Shown: piece by piece, positions 24,797 to 33,068 of the stretch
How the letters are laid out: each line of letters starts with the position of its first letter
How positions within the stretch are numbered: position 1 is the first letter of the stretch
From: Heteroscillospira sp050943935
Lineage (GTDB): Bacteria > Bacillota > Clostridia > Oscillospirales > Oscillospiraceae
Assembly (NCBI GenBank): GCA_050943935.1
Contig: JBMNQC010000002.1
Span: forward strand, 62,001 to 126,000
DNA: 64,000 nt
Direction of reading: 5' to 3'
Program-made: the position numbers and the translations under genes
Notes under the pieces: model-generated
What the model was told of the DNA's origin: nothing
Seen by the model: the letters and a program-made list of their open reading frames with translations, nothing else
Databases searched by the model: none

Positions 24797-25095
24797 CGTT
24801 GCAAATCTCCGCAGCAGGGCGGCCATAAGCGCACTTGATTGCAGGCAAAACTATGGCTTCAGTCCTGTATATTGGGTTTATCTTGCATAAAATATACCAC
24901 ATTTTCCCGTTAAAATCAAATTTAATTAACTGTTTTTATCGGCTTTCCACATTTTAAATTCAAAGCCATATATAAGCTGCGGTTATATGTCAAATTTTAA
25001 CCTGCTTTCCTCTTGTTTCACAGGTCCGTATATGCTAAAATTAATAAAATCAATAAAAAATTCCGTCAACTGTCATGCCAAAAAAGGAGCTTGCT

Positions 25096-26256
25096 TTGAA
25101 TCTTTCAATACGCAACTGTATAAGAGCGGTAGTTTCGCTGTTTGCCCTGTATCTGCTCGTGCATTACTGGCCTGCCCTATCGCACGGCTTTATTCTGCTT
25201 TTGGGCGCGGGCGGCTCTCTCATTCTGGGCGCCCTTATTGCTTATGTGGTGAATATTCCCATGAGCTTCTATGAGCGCGTGCTGTTCGCAAGGCGGACCG
25301 GCAAGGGGCGTGGACGTCCCCGCCGCGCCGCTTCCATGCTGCTCGCCGTCCTCAGCGTGCTGGCCACGGCATTCCTGGTGGTACGTCTCATAGTCCCCGC
25401 CCTGTATGACTGCGTCATGCTGCTGGTGCGGGAGATACCGCCCTATGTGAAAATGCTGTGGGACTATCTGAACGCCAACTTTGATGTAAACGACATTATC
25501 CAGAGCACCGGCCTTATCCCCAGCCTCGAGAACATAGACATACACGAGCTGGCCACCAAGGCTGTGAACCTGCTGATAAACGGTCTGGGCGGCGTTATGA
25601 ACGCTCTTACGGCGCTGCTTACCACCACCTTCAGCCTGCTTGTCTCCCTGCTGGTCAGCGCCATCTTCTCCATCTATCTGCTCATGGGCAAGGAACGCAT
25701 AGCTCTTCAGATAGGCCGGGTAATGAACGCATATCTGCCGGCAGGCGTGAATCATCGCGTCCGGTATGTGCTGGGAGTGGTCAACAACTGCTTCCGCCGC
25801 TTTATCGTGGGGCAGTGCACAGAGGCTGTAATACTTGGCGCCCTGTGTATGTTTGGAATGTGGGCGCTGAAATTCCCCTACTCCACAATGATAGGCGCCC
25901 TCATAGGCTTCACCGCTCTTATCCCCATAGCGGGCGCTTATATAGGCGCCGGCGTGGGCGCATTCATGATATTCACCGTGAGTCCCGTGAAGGCTCTCCT
26001 GTTCCTGCTGTTCATAGTGCTGCTCCAGCAGTTTGAGGGCAACGTGATATATCCCAAGGTAGTGGGCGCCTCCATAGGCCTGCCCGGAATCTGGGTGCTC
26101 TGCGCCATCACCTTAGGCGGCGGTCTGGCCGGTATACCCGGTATGCTTGCCGGCGTGCCTTTGGCGGCCTCCGTGTATCAGCTTGTGGGCGCGGATGTGC
26201 GCCGCCGGGAGGCTCTCGCCGCTCCGCCCCCTCCCCCGCCGGATACTAAAAAATAG
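25096..26256 (+). CDS. AI-2E family transporter (PerM-like permease)
   Basis: A 386-residue polytopic membrane protein. TTG 25096 is chosen because AAGGAG sits 6 bp before it; an in-frame ATG at 25075 has no RBS. The family shape is visible: two N-terminal helices, a loop region with LIPSLENIDIHELATKAVN, then a C-terminal helical bundle with AVILGALCMFGMW, YSTMIGALIGFTALIPIAGA and LQQFEGNVIYPKVVGASIGL. Members export small molecules or act in Na+/H+ exchange. The C terminus ends in a Pro run (APPPPPPD). Confidence 0.9.
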   Translation: MNLSIRNCIRAVVSLFALYLLVHYWPALSHGFILLLGAGGSLILGALIAYVVNIPMSFYERVLFARRTGKGRGRPRRAASMLLAVLSVLATAFLVVRLIVPALYDCVMLLVREIPPYVKMLWDYLNANFDVNDIIQSTGLIPSLENIDIHELATKAVNLLINGLGGVMNALTALLTTTFSLLVSLLVSAIFSIYLLMGKERIALQIGRVMNAYLPAGVNHRVRYVLGVVNNCFRRFIVGQCTEAVILGALCMFGMWALKFPYSTMIGALIGFTALIPIAGAYIGAGVGAFMIFTVSPVKALLFLLFIVLLQQFEGNVIYPKVVGASIGLPGIWVLCAITLGGGLAGIPGMLAGVPLAASVYQLVGADVRRREALAAPPPPPPDTKK

Positions 26257-26261
26257 CTGCC

Positions 26262-26293
26262 ATCTCCCCCGATATGCTCGGGGGAGATTTTTA
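26262..26293. terminator. Bidirectional terminator after the AI-2E permease gene
   Basis: Perfect stem, ATCTCCCCCGA / TCGGGGGAGAT, with loop TATGC, followed by TTTTTAT. The convergent MocR gene ends within the same stretch. Confidence 0.85.
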
Positions 26294-27679
26294 TATACGC
26301 CTCAAAATCTCACTAAAAGTTTTCAGCTGTTCGGGCGTCACTCCTGAGTAGTTCACCACCAGAGTGTGGGCAAGGCGAGGCTCATTTTCCATGGCGAAGT
26401 CCGACAGACAGGCTATGCGCACACCCATTTCCGCCGCACGGAGCTTCAGCTGAGAGTCTGTCAGCTCAGTATCAACCCGCAGGAGGAAGTGCAGACCCGC
26501 GTGCTCCTCGGACACGGTGAGTCTGTCCCGGAAGGGTAGTGCGTCTATGGCCTCAACAACCTGTCCCCGCAAAGTCTTGTAATAGTTTTTCATGCGGCTG
26601 AGATGCTGCTCAAAATAGCCGCCCTCTATGAACTGAGCCAGGGTGTACTGCTCAAAGCTGGGCACGGTGCAGGAGTAAAAGCCCAGCTTCTCCCGGTACA
26701 GGGCCATGAGCGCAGGCGGGAGCACCATGTAGCTTATGCGTATGGAGGGGGCTATGCTTTTTGAAAAGGTGTTCATATACACCACCCGCCCGGCGGCATC
26801 TATGCTCTGCATGGTCTCTATTGGCCGGCCGGAAAAGCGGAACTCGCTGTCGTAGTCGTCCTCAATTATTATGCCGTCATGCTCCTCCGCCCAGCGCAGC
26901 AGCTCACGGCGGCGGGCTATTGGCATGACTATACCCGTTGGAAAATGGTGTGCGGGAGATATATGCGCTATCCCGGCCCCGCTCTCAGCCAGCAGGACGG
27001 GGTCAAGCCCATGAGCGTCCAGCGGTATAAAAACCGTGCCCGCCCCCGCCGCACGGCATATCTGCCCGGCCTTAGCGTAGCCTGGGGATTCCAGGGCGTA
27101 GGGTCTGTCCGTACCCAGGAGCTGTACTATGAGGTTATACAGCAGCTCCGTGCCCGCGGCCACCACAATGTTCTCCGGGTCGACGCTCATGCCCCGGAAG
27201 CGGTACAAATGTCCCGCTATGGCCCGGCGCAGCTGAGGCAGCCCGTTTGGCGGCAGTCTGTCCAGCAGGTGAGAAGAGCGCTGGGACAGGGTCTGGCGCA
27301 TGAGCTTTGACCAGGTGGCAAAGGGAAAATTGCGCGGGTCTATGCGGTTTTCCCTGAGATCCAGCAGCCAGCGCTCCGGCTCTTCCTCTGCAGCATTCGG
27401 CGCTGACGGTTTCTCCGGAGGAGCGGGCAGACGCTCATCCATCCGGGCCACAAAATAGCCAGAGCGCTCACGGGAAACTATATAGCCCTCCACCGCAAGC
27501 TGGGCATAGGCATTCTGCACGGTTATCACGGCGAGCTGCAGATGCCGTGCCAAAGAGCGCTTGCTTGGCAGCTTTTCCCCCGCTCTAAGCACTCCGGTGC
27601 TGATATCGTGTTTTATATACCCGTAAAGCTGGGCATACAGCGGAGTTCCGCTGCTCTCATCAAAGCTATAGGTTAACAT
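26291..27679 (-). CDS. MocR/PdxR-type regulator (GntR winged helix fused to aminotransferase domain)
   Basis: A 462-residue protein. Residues ~1-75 are a GntR winged helix (LYAQLYGYIKHDISTGVLRA, GEKLPSKRSLARHLQLAVIT). Residues ~100-460 are a class I aminotransferase fold with VVAAGTELLYNLIVQLL, IIEDDYDSEFRF and the PLP-lysine segment NTFSKSIAPSIR. It is divergent from an ECF S component with a 103-bp shared gap. MocR proteins of this kind often control vitamin B6 synthesis or salvage, so PLP sensing is the leading idea. Confidence 0.93.
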   Translation of the reverse strand: MLTYSFDESSGTPLYAQLYGYIKHDISTGVLRAGEKLPSKRSLARHLQLAVITVQNAYAQLAVEGYIVSRERSGYFVARMDERLPAPPEKPSAPNAAEEEPERWLLDLRENRIDPRNFPFATWSKLMRQTLSQRSSHLLDRLPPNGLPQLRRAIAGHLYRFRGMSVDPENIVVAAGTELLYNLIVQLLGTDRPYALESPGYAKAGQICRAAGAGTVFIPLDAHGLDPVLLAESGAGIAHISPAHHFPTGIVMPIARRRELLRWAEEHDGIIIEDDYDSEFRFSGRPIETMQSIDAAGRVVYMNTFSKSIAPSIRISYMVLPPALMALYREKLGFYSCTVPSFEQYTLAQFIEGGYFEQHLSRMKNYYKTLRGQVVEAIDALPFRDRLTVSEEHAGLHFLLRVDTELTDSQLKLRAAEMGVRIACLSDFAMENEPRLAHTLVVNYSGVTPEQLKTFSEILRRI

Positions 27680-27782
27680 AACGCCTCCATCTGGTATTAT
27701 AGAAAAAATCTAAAATGGTTCTTTTAATGATATCAGTTTTATTGTAAGATAGGTCCAATCAAATTGCAAGGGAGTTTTTCAA

Positions 27783-28295
27783 ATGAAACACGACAATGTT
27801 CTCAATCTGGCACGGGCGTCCATGTTCGCAGCTTTGTGCTGTGTCGCCACAATGGCCATACAGATACCCTCTCCAATGAACGGCTACGTGCATCTGGGTG
27901 ACTGCTTTGTGCTGCTGTCCGGCTTTCTGCTTGGCCCGGTTTATGGCACGGCAGCCGCTGGCATAGGCTCCATGCTTGCCGATATCCTCTCCGGCTACGC
28001 CCACTACGCCCCCGGCACGCTGGTGATAAAGGCCGCCTGCGCGCTTATCGCCGCCCTCATCTACAACGCAGGACGCAGAAGCACCGTTTCCGCCGTCCTG
28101 GGCGGCATAGCGGCCGAAATAGTGATGGTTCTGGGCTATTTCGGCTATGCAAGCCTGCTGCTCGGCAAGGGCGTCGGCGCCGCCGCCAGCATCCCCGGCA
28201 ACGTGGTGCAGGGCGTGTTCGGCATCATATCCGGCGTTGTGCTGCTGAAGGTAGCAGAAAAATGCGTGCCCGCGCTTAATGCCCGCAGGGCTTAA
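27783..28295 (+). CDS. ECF transporter S component (possibly vitamin B6)
   Basis: A 170-residue hydrophobic protein with about six membrane segments and the S-component N-terminal motif ARASMFAALCCVATMA, followed by PMNGYVHLGDCFVLLSGFLLGP. RBS AAGGGAG. S components bind the vitamin and share a common energy module (EcfA, EcfA', EcfT) coded elsewhere. Divergence from a MocR/PdxR-like regulator suggests a pyridoxine-type substrate; this is inference, and thiazole or HMP carriers have similar sequences. Confidence 0.82.
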   Translation: MKHDNVLNLARASMFAALCCVATMAIQIPSPMNGYVHLGDCFVLLSGFLLGPVYGTAAAGIGSMLADILSGYAHYAPGTLVIKAACALIAALIYNAGRRSTVSAVLGGIAAEIVMVLGYFGYASLLLGKGVGAAASIPGNVVQGVFGIISGVVLLKVAEKCVPALNARRA

Positions 28296-28301
28296 GGCAT
28301 A

Positions 28302-28339
28302 AAACAGCCGCCGCTTTCAAAAGAAAGCGGCGGCTGTTT
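28302..28339. terminator. Bidirectional terminator between the ECF S component and butyrate kinase
   Basis: A perfect 17-bp stem, AAACAGCCGCCGCTTTC and its inverse, with loop AAAA, flanked by A- and T-rich runs. Confidence 0.9.
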
Positions 28340-28344
28340 ATTTT

Positions 28345-29412
28345 CTATCCGTAAATTTTCGCGGTGTCCCTGCCGTCAAGCACCCGGAGCACGCCTGTGG
28401 CCAGCGCGAACATCTCGTCCTCGCCGGGAAAAACCAGCACTCTGGCTATCTGATCCACACCCTGCTTTATAGCTCCGGTAAAACGATTGGAGTGGGCCAT
28501 GCCCCCGGTGAGCACTATGGCGTCCACCCGCCCCTCCAGCACGGCAACCATGGCGCCTATCTCCTTTATCACCTGATAGGCCATGGAGTCCACCACCAGC
28601 GCCGCGTACTCGTCGCCGGATTTTATCATAGACTCCACATCATGGAGGTCGTTGGTGCCCAGGTAGGCGCTCATACCGCCGTTGCCGGATATGAGGCGCT
28701 TCATCTCCTCCCTGGTGTAATTGCCGGAGAAGCACATCTCCACTATCTCATCGGCGGGCACGGAGCCGCTGCGCTCCGGGGTGAACGGGCCCTCGCCGGA
28801 CACGGCGTCGTTCACATCCACCACCCGGCCGTACCAATGGGCGCCCACGGTAATGCCGCCGCCCAGATGGGCCACCACCAGGCGGGCATTTTCGTATTCC
28901 AGCCCCAGGGAAGCAGCGGCCCGGCGCGCAATGGCCTTGGTGTTCAGCGCATGGAAAACACTCTTGCGTTCTATGCCAGGTATTCCGGTGAGCTTGGCCC
29001 GGGGCTCCATCTCGTCCACCACCACGGGATCCACCACATAGGCCGGTATGCCGTGTTCGCGGCCTATTTCATAGGCGATTATGCCGCCCAGGGCGGAGGC
29101 GTGCACCGTGGCGATATCTCCGTACAGATCGCTGAGCATAGCCTCGTTCACGCCGTATGTGCCGGAATCTATGGGGCGCAGCAGCCCTCCCCGTCCGGCT
29201 ATGGCGGAAATGGTGGAAAACTCCACCCCGCGCTTGGCGAGCGTCTCCTCTATTACGGCGCGGCGCATATCCTTTTGGCTCAGCACGCTTTTATAGGCGT
29301 CCAAATCGCTGCGGTTATGGCGTATTGTCTCTTCAAAAAGACGCTTCTCTCCATCGAACACCGCCATCTTGGTAGAGGTGGAGCCGGGGTTTATTGTGAG
29401 TATCCTGTACAT
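28345..29412 (-). CDS. buk: Butyrate kinase
   Basis: A 355-residue ASKHA-fold kinase making butyrate and ATP from butyryl phosphate. ATG 29412 with GGGAGG upstream is chosen; a longer in-frame extension has a basic, non-homologous lead. Motifs: RILTINPGSTSTKMAVF (phosphate 1), VVAHLGGGITVGAHWYGRVVDVNDA and TGGMAHSNRF. The length fits butyrate/branched-chain kinases rather than acetate kinase (~400). It begins 2 bp after an ACT-domain gene, and no phosphotransbutyrylase gene is adjacent. Confidence 0.93.
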   Translation of the reverse strand: MYRILTINPGSTSTKMAVFDGEKRLFEETIRHNRSDLDAYKSVLSQKDMRRAVIEETLAKRGVEFSTISAIAGRGGLLRPIDSGTYGVNEAMLSDLYGDIATVHASALGGIIAYEIGREHGIPAYVVDPVVVDEMEPRAKLTGIPGIERKSVFHALNTKAIARRAAASLGLEYENARLVVAHLGGGITVGAHWYGRVVDVNDAVSGEGPFTPERSGSVPADEIVEMCFSGNYTREEMKRLISGNGGMSAYLGTNDLHDVESMIKSGDEYAALVVDSMAYQVIKEIGAMVAVLEGRVDAIVLTGGMAHSNRFTGAIKQGVDQIARVLVFPGEDEMFALATGVLRVLDGRDTAKIYG

Positions 29413-29414
29413 CT

Positions 29415-29870
29415 TTATGCCTCCCACCGCTCGAGCGCCATGGGACCGGACCTGACGGTCTTTACCCCGGGCAGGGCGCAGAGCTGTTTTTCCAGCAGGG
29501 TTATATTTCCGTCGTCCCCCAGCCACCACGCCGTGCAGACATTGTTTTCCGTATCCACCCGGGCCGCCGCTGCCGTGTACGCCGCAAGCTCATTGGGGTC
29601 TCCCCGGGCAACCAGCACCTCGTGGAAGGTGTGGGTATCCTCCGTACAGACGTGCATCTCCAGCACAAAGCTGAGCTGCTCTATGCCGGAATCCGGCAGC
29701 TCGCAGAATTTATTGCACTCAAGAGCTATCGTTATCTTTGTTATGTTCTTATCCGGAGTTTCCGCAGCAACCATGCTGATTATATTCCAGCCGTAGCGCC
29801 GGGTGAAGCCCGCTATCCTGTCCAGACAGCCCGGCTTATTCTCCACCAGCAGAGTGTATACTCTCCTCAA
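29415..29870 (-). CDS. ACT-domain protein resembling acetolactate synthase small subunit
   Basis: A 151-residue protein; TTG 29870 follows GGGAGG with 7-bp spacing, while an ATG at 29912 lies inside the operator region. The beginning, RRVYTLLVENKPGCLDRIAGFTRRYGWNI, followed by ITKITIALECN, is the ACT core of IlvN/IlvH. The C-terminal part diverges from IlvN. No ilvB is near; co-transcription with buk suggests it regulates acyl or branched-chain metabolism, but this is unproven. Confidence 0.75.
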   Translation of the reverse strand: MRRVYTLLVENKPGCLDRIAGFTRRYGWNIISMVAAETPDKNITKITIALECNKFCELPDSGIEQLSFVLEMHVCTEDTHTFHEVLVARGDPNELAAYTAAAARVDTENNVCTAWWLGDDGNITLLEKQLCALPGVKTVRSGPMALERWEA

Positions 29871-29885
29871 GTCGGCACCTCCCAA

Positions 29886-29900
29886 AGTGGTATGACCACT
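29886..29900. promoter_or_regulatory. Candidate FadR/GntR-type operator upstream of the ACT-buk operon
   Basis: AGTGGTATGACCACT has perfect 6-bp arms around ATG and fits the GntR/FadR-subfamily pattern TNGTNNNACNA. It lies between a TATAAT-like box on the minus strand (around 29914-29919) and the start of the ACT gene, a position suited to repression. No GntR gene of that subfamily is in the window. Confidence 0.55.
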
Positions 29901-29945
29901 ATAATACGTCATATTATAATATAGCCCAACATTCTTTACAACAAT

Positions 29946-29985
29946 AAAAGCTGCGTGCAGAAGTAAATTCGGCGCGCAGCTTTTT
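29946..29985. terminator. Terminator downstream of the Rrf2 gene
   Basis: Inverted repeat AAAAGCTGCGTGC / GCGCGCAGCTTTT with a 13-base loop. T-runs flank it on both strands. Confidence 0.75.
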
Positions 29986-29993
29986 GTTCAGAT

Positions 29994-30416
29994 TTAATAG
30001 TCTCCGCCCTCGGGCTTTACCATAAGATCCGCCAGAGTGACGCTTTCCAGATAATCCCCCACCAGCTTGTCCAGCTTACGCCACATAGGCAGAGTCCGGC
30101 ACTCGGCCACACGGCTGCAGCTCACCGTCTCTCCCTCGAGGCAGGCCACCGGCGCCAGCTTACCCTCAGTAAGGCGCAGTATACTGCCTACGGTGTATTC
30201 CTCCGGCTCTTTGGTGAGCCTGTAACCGCCGCCTTTGCCCCGGAGTCCGAAAAGCAGCTTATTCTGAACCAGCACCTTCAGTATGCTCTCCAGGTATTTC
30301 TCCGAAATTTCCTGGCGCTGGGCTATTTCCTTGAGGGGCGTATAGCCGCCTGTCTGGTTTTCGGCAAGGTCTATCATGACCCGCAGAGCGTAGCGCCCCT
30401 TGGTTGATATCATCAT
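29994..30416 (-). CDS. Rrf2 family transcriptional regulator (CymR/IscR-like)
   Basis: A 140-residue Rrf2 regulator: MISTKGRYALRVMIDLAEN, helix EIAQRQEISEKYLESILKVL and wing GLRGKGGGYRLTKE. Three cysteines (CLEGETVSC then SRVAEC) lie where IscR binds its Fe-S cluster, though the first spacing is CX7C, not CX5C. It is divergent from cysK. On its minus-strand upstream side, TTGAAT-17-TATAAT (30472-30444) has CCTATTAACC in the spacer, close to the motif at the cysK and metY promoters. A role in cysteine control (CymR-like), with autoregulation, is likely. Confidence 0.88.
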   Translation of the reverse strand: MMISTKGRYALRVMIDLAENQTGGYTPLKEIAQRQEISEKYLESILKVLVQNKLLFGLRGKGGGYRLTKEPEEYTVGSILRLTEGKLAPVACLEGETVSCSRVAECRTLPMWRKLDKLVGDYLESVTLADLMVKPEGGDY

Positions 30417-30482
30417 AGCTGTCTCTCCTTTTTTTGATAAACATATTATACAGCAAGGTTAATAGGAATTCAAGCGAAAAAT

Positions 30483-30545
30483 AAACCTATTGACTAACTG
30501 GGTATTTTGTTTTATAATCTATATACCCATCTATTAAATAGGTTT
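30483..30545 (+). promoter_or_regulatory. cysK promoter with nested inverted repeats
   Basis: TTGACT (30490-30495), 17-bp spacer, TATAAT (30513-30518). It is bracketed by AAACCTATT (30483-30491) and its exact inverse AATAGGTTT (30537-30545). Inside these are TGGGTAT (30499-30505) and ATACCCA (30523-30529). The left portion, ATAAACCTATTGAC, recurs at the metY promoter. Binding by the divergent Rrf2 protein is the simplest reading. Confidence 0.8.
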
Positions 30546-30560
30546 AAAGGAGGATAATGT

Positions 30561-31499
30561 ATGAGAAAAATATATACCGCCGCCGACCAGCTTATAGGCC
30601 GAACCCCCCTGCTGGAGCTGACAAGGCTGGAGAAAAAGCTGGAGCTGAGCGCCCGCGTTCTGGCAAAGCTGGAAAGCTTCAATCCCTCCGGCTCTGTAAA
30701 AGACAGAGCGGCAAAGGCCATGCTGGATGCCGCCGAAGCCGGCGGAGCATTGCGCCCCGGCTCGACAATCATCGAGCCCACCAGCGGCAACACAGGCATA
30801 GGCCTGGCCGCTGTGGCCGCAGCCAGAGGCTACCGCCTTATCATAGTCATGCCCGAGACTATGAGTGTGGAGCGCCGCCGCCTTATGCAGGCCTACGGCG
30901 CCGAACTGGTGCTCACCGATGGCTCAAAGGGCATGAAGGGCGCCATAAGCCGCGCACAGGAGCTGGCGGCGGAAATTCCCAACAGCTTTATGCCCGGACA
31001 GTTTGCCAACCCCGCCAATCCGGAGGTTCACCGCCTCACCACCGGCCCCGAGATATGGGAGGACACCGACGGTCAGGTAGATATTTTCGTGGCAGGCGTC
31101 GGCACCGGAGGCACCATAACAGGCGTGGGCGAATATTTGAAAAGCCGGCGCGGAGATATCCGTGTGGTAGCCGTGGAACCCGCCTCCTCGCCTGTTCTAA
31201 GCGAGGGCAGAACAGGCGCCCATAAAATTCAGGGCATAGGAGCCGGCTTTGTTCCGGAGGTGCTGAACACAGAAGTCTATGACGAAATCATCACCGTTAC
31301 AAACGACGATGCATTTGACATGGGCCGTATTCTGGCCTCCTCAGAGGGTGTGCTGGCGGGCATCTCCTCCGGCGCCGCTTTGTGGGCCGCTTCAGAGCTG
31401 GCAAAGCGGGATGAAAACCGCGATAAAACCATAGTCGTGCTCCTCCCTGACACAGGAGAACGTTATCTGTCTACCGACCTGTTCTCACCACGCGCATGA
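30561..31499 (+). CDS. cysK: Cysteine synthase A (O-acetylserine sulfhydrylase)
   Basis: A 312-residue PLP enzyme making cysteine from O-acetylserine and sulfide. The PLP lysine is in NPSGSVKDRAAKAML (about residue 44); substrate loop EPTSGNTGIGLAAVAA, phosphate loop GVGTGGTITGVGEYL and SSGAALWAA are all present. RBS AAAGGAGG. It ends at a terminator facing metY. In CymR-type circuits CysK can also act as corepressor partner; the adjacent Rrf2 gene makes that worth considering. Confidence 0.95.
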   Translation: MRKIYTAADQLIGRTPLLELTRLEKKLELSARVLAKLESFNPSGSVKDRAAKAMLDAAEAGGALRPGSTIIEPTSGNTGIGLAAVAAARGYRLIIVMPETMSVERRRLMQAYGAELVLTDGSKGMKGAISRAQELAAEIPNSFMPGQFANPANPEVHRLTTGPEIWEDTDGQVDIFVAGVGTGGTITGVGEYLKSRRGDIRVVAVEPASSPVLSEGRTGAHKIQGIGAGFVPEVLNTEVYDEIITVTNDDAFDMGRILASSEGVLAGISSGAALWAASELAKRDENRDKTIVVLLPDTGERYLSTDLFSPRA

Positions 31500-31501
31500 G
31501 C

Positions 31502-31546
31502 AGCAATTCCCCCGATGCGGAACAGCACCGCACCGGGGGAATTGCT
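31502..31546. terminator. Bidirectional hairpin between cysK and metY
   Basis: AGCAATTCCCCCG pairs with CGGGGGAATTGCT, enclosing a second TGCGG/CCGCA helix. T-runs are short. Confidence 0.75.
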
Positions 31547-31567
31547 TATTTGCATGGTTATGATTTT

Positions 31568-32854
31568 CTACCGTATAGCCGCGAAGCCCCGCTCCAGGTC
31601 GGCTATTATATCGTCTATGTGCTCTGTGCCTATAGACAGGCGGATAGTATTCTGGTAAATGCCCTGCTCACGCAGCTCCGACTCGCTGAGCTGTGAGTGT
31701 GTTGTGGTGGCAGGGTGTATCACCAGACTTTTTACGTCGGCGACATTGGCCAGCAGCGAAAATAGCTTCAGACTATCTATGAATTTGTGGGCCTCCTCCT
31801 TACCGCCGCGTATGCGGAAAGTGAATATGGACGCACCGCCGCCGGGAAAGTAGCGCTCATACAGCTCATGGTCCGGATGCTCCGGCAGGCTTGGATGATT
31901 CACCTGCTCCACCAATGGGTGTCCTGCCAAATATTCAACCACCTTTTTTGTGTTTTCCGCATGGCGCTCCAGTCTGAGGGACAGGGTCTCCACCCCCTGA
32001 AGCAGCAGGAAAGCGGCAAAAGGCGAAATGGTCGCGCCTGTATCACGCAGCAGTATGGCCCGTATATATGTGACAAACGCAGCTCTTCCCGCCGCCTTTG
32101 TAAACGAGACGCCGTGATAGCTGGGGTTGGGCGCGCTTATGGCCGGATAGTTTCCGCTCTTTTCCCAATCGAAATTTCCGGAATCCACAATGATGCCGCC
32201 CAGAGTTGTGCCGTGGCCGCCTATAAATTTCGTGGCGGAGTGTACGACTATATCAGCGCCATGCTCTATGGGACGAATGAGATACGGCGTGCCAAAGGTG
32301 TTGTCTATCACCAGCGGCAGACCGTGGCGATGGGCTATGTCGGCTATTTCATCTATATCCGGAATATCGCTGTTGGGGTTTCCCAGGGTCTCCAGGTACA
32401 CGGCTCTGGTATTTGGCTGAATCGCAGCCTCCAGCTCACTCAAATTGTGGGAATCCACAAACGTGGTGCTTATGCCGTATCGCGGCAAAGTGTGGGCCAG
32501 AAGATTATAGCTTCCGCCATAAATTGTCTTTTGCGCCACTATATGCTCCCCCGCTCCCGCAAGAGCCTCTATCACATAGCTTATGGCCGCGGCTCCGGAG
32601 GCCAGAGCCAGAGCCGCCACCCCGCCTTCAAGCGCCGCTATGCGTTTTTCCAGTACCTCCTGAGTGGAATTGGTGAGGCGTCCGTAGATATTGCCGGCGT
32701 CCGCAAGGCCAAATCTGGCCTCCGCGTGTGCGCTGTCGCGGAACACATAGGAAGTTGTGGCATATATGGGCACGGCTCTCGCGTCTGTCGCCGGGTCCGG
32801 CTGTTCCTGCCCCACATGGAGCTGAAGAGTTTCAAACTTATAATTATTTGACAT
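31568..32854 (-). CDS. metY: O-acetylhomoserine sulfhydrylase (aminocarboxypropyltransferase)
   Basis: A 428-residue Cys/Met-metabolism PLP enzyme. It starts YKFETLQLHVGQEQPDPATD and keeps PIYATTSYVF, the NIYGRLTNST motif, the PLP-stacking region and the PLP lysine in VHSATKFIGGHGT. The length and the N-terminal pattern fit MetY, which joins sulfide (or methanethiol) to O-acetylhomoserine. It is convergent with cysK. A ~150-nt leader with a small upstream ORF precedes it. Confidence 0.94.
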   Translation of the reverse strand: MSNNYKFETLQLHVGQEQPDPATDARAVPIYATTSYVFRDSAHAEARFGLADAGNIYGRLTNSTQEVLEKRIAALEGGVAALALASGAAAISYVIEALAGAGEHIVAQKTIYGGSYNLLAHTLPRYGISTTFVDSHNLSELEAAIQPNTRAVYLETLGNPNSDIPDIDEIADIAHRHGLPLVIDNTFGTPYLIRPIEHGADIVVHSATKFIGGHGTTLGGIIVDSGNFDWEKSGNYPAISAPNPSYHGVSFTKAAGRAAFVTYIRAILLRDTGATISPFAAFLLLQGVETLSLRLERHAENTKKVVEYLAGHPLVEQVNHPSLPEHPDHELYERYFPGGGASIFTFRIRGGKEEAHKFIDSLKLFSLLANVADVKSLVIHPATTTHSQLSESELREQGIYQNTIRLSIGTEHIDDIIADLERGFAAIR

Positions 32855-32892
32855 TGTTAATACCTCGCTTTGATTATTTATGTTATCGTATT

Positions 32893-32964
32893 TTAGGTGC
32901 GAGGTACCGGCATTCGTCCAAAGCGGAAATTAATTCTGTTCAGCAAGGTGAAAAGCAGCACCAA
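32893..32964 (-). CDS. Short upstream ORF in the metY leader (candidate leader peptide)
   Basis: A 23-residue ORF from TTG 32964 (minus strand), with GGGGAGG 8 bases upstream, ending TAA 38 bp before metY. It reads with an Arg-rich C-terminal half, NRINFRFGRMPVPRT. The RBS quality and its location inside the metY transcript make it a candidate regulatory leader peptide. An in-frame GTG at the second codon is an alternative start. It could also be chance. Confidence 0.45.
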   Translation of the reverse strand: MVLLFTLLNRINFRFGRMPVPRT

Positions 32965-33014
32965 TTCCGTCGCCTCCCCGTGGGTTATTCCTACTCAACA
33001 AATAGGTTAAATGC

Positions 33015-33052
33015 AGAATAGCAGATTATTCCTAGTTTGTCAATAGGTTTAT
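33015..33052 (-). promoter_or_regulatory. metY promoter with the shared sulfur-gene motif
   Basis: Minus strand: TTGACA (33043-33038), 17-bp spacer, TATTCT (33020-33015). The -35 region continues upstream as ATAAACCTATTGAC (to 33052), which is identical over 14 bases to the cysK promoter; across 22 bases the two differ at only two positions. Confidence 0.8.
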
Positions 33053-33068
33053 AGGGATTTCCTGACAA

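Noticed and set aside
32855..33014. SAM (S-box) riboswitch or T-box in the metY leader
   Set aside because: No S-box or T-box consensus blocks are visible; the leader is better described by the short upstream ORF.
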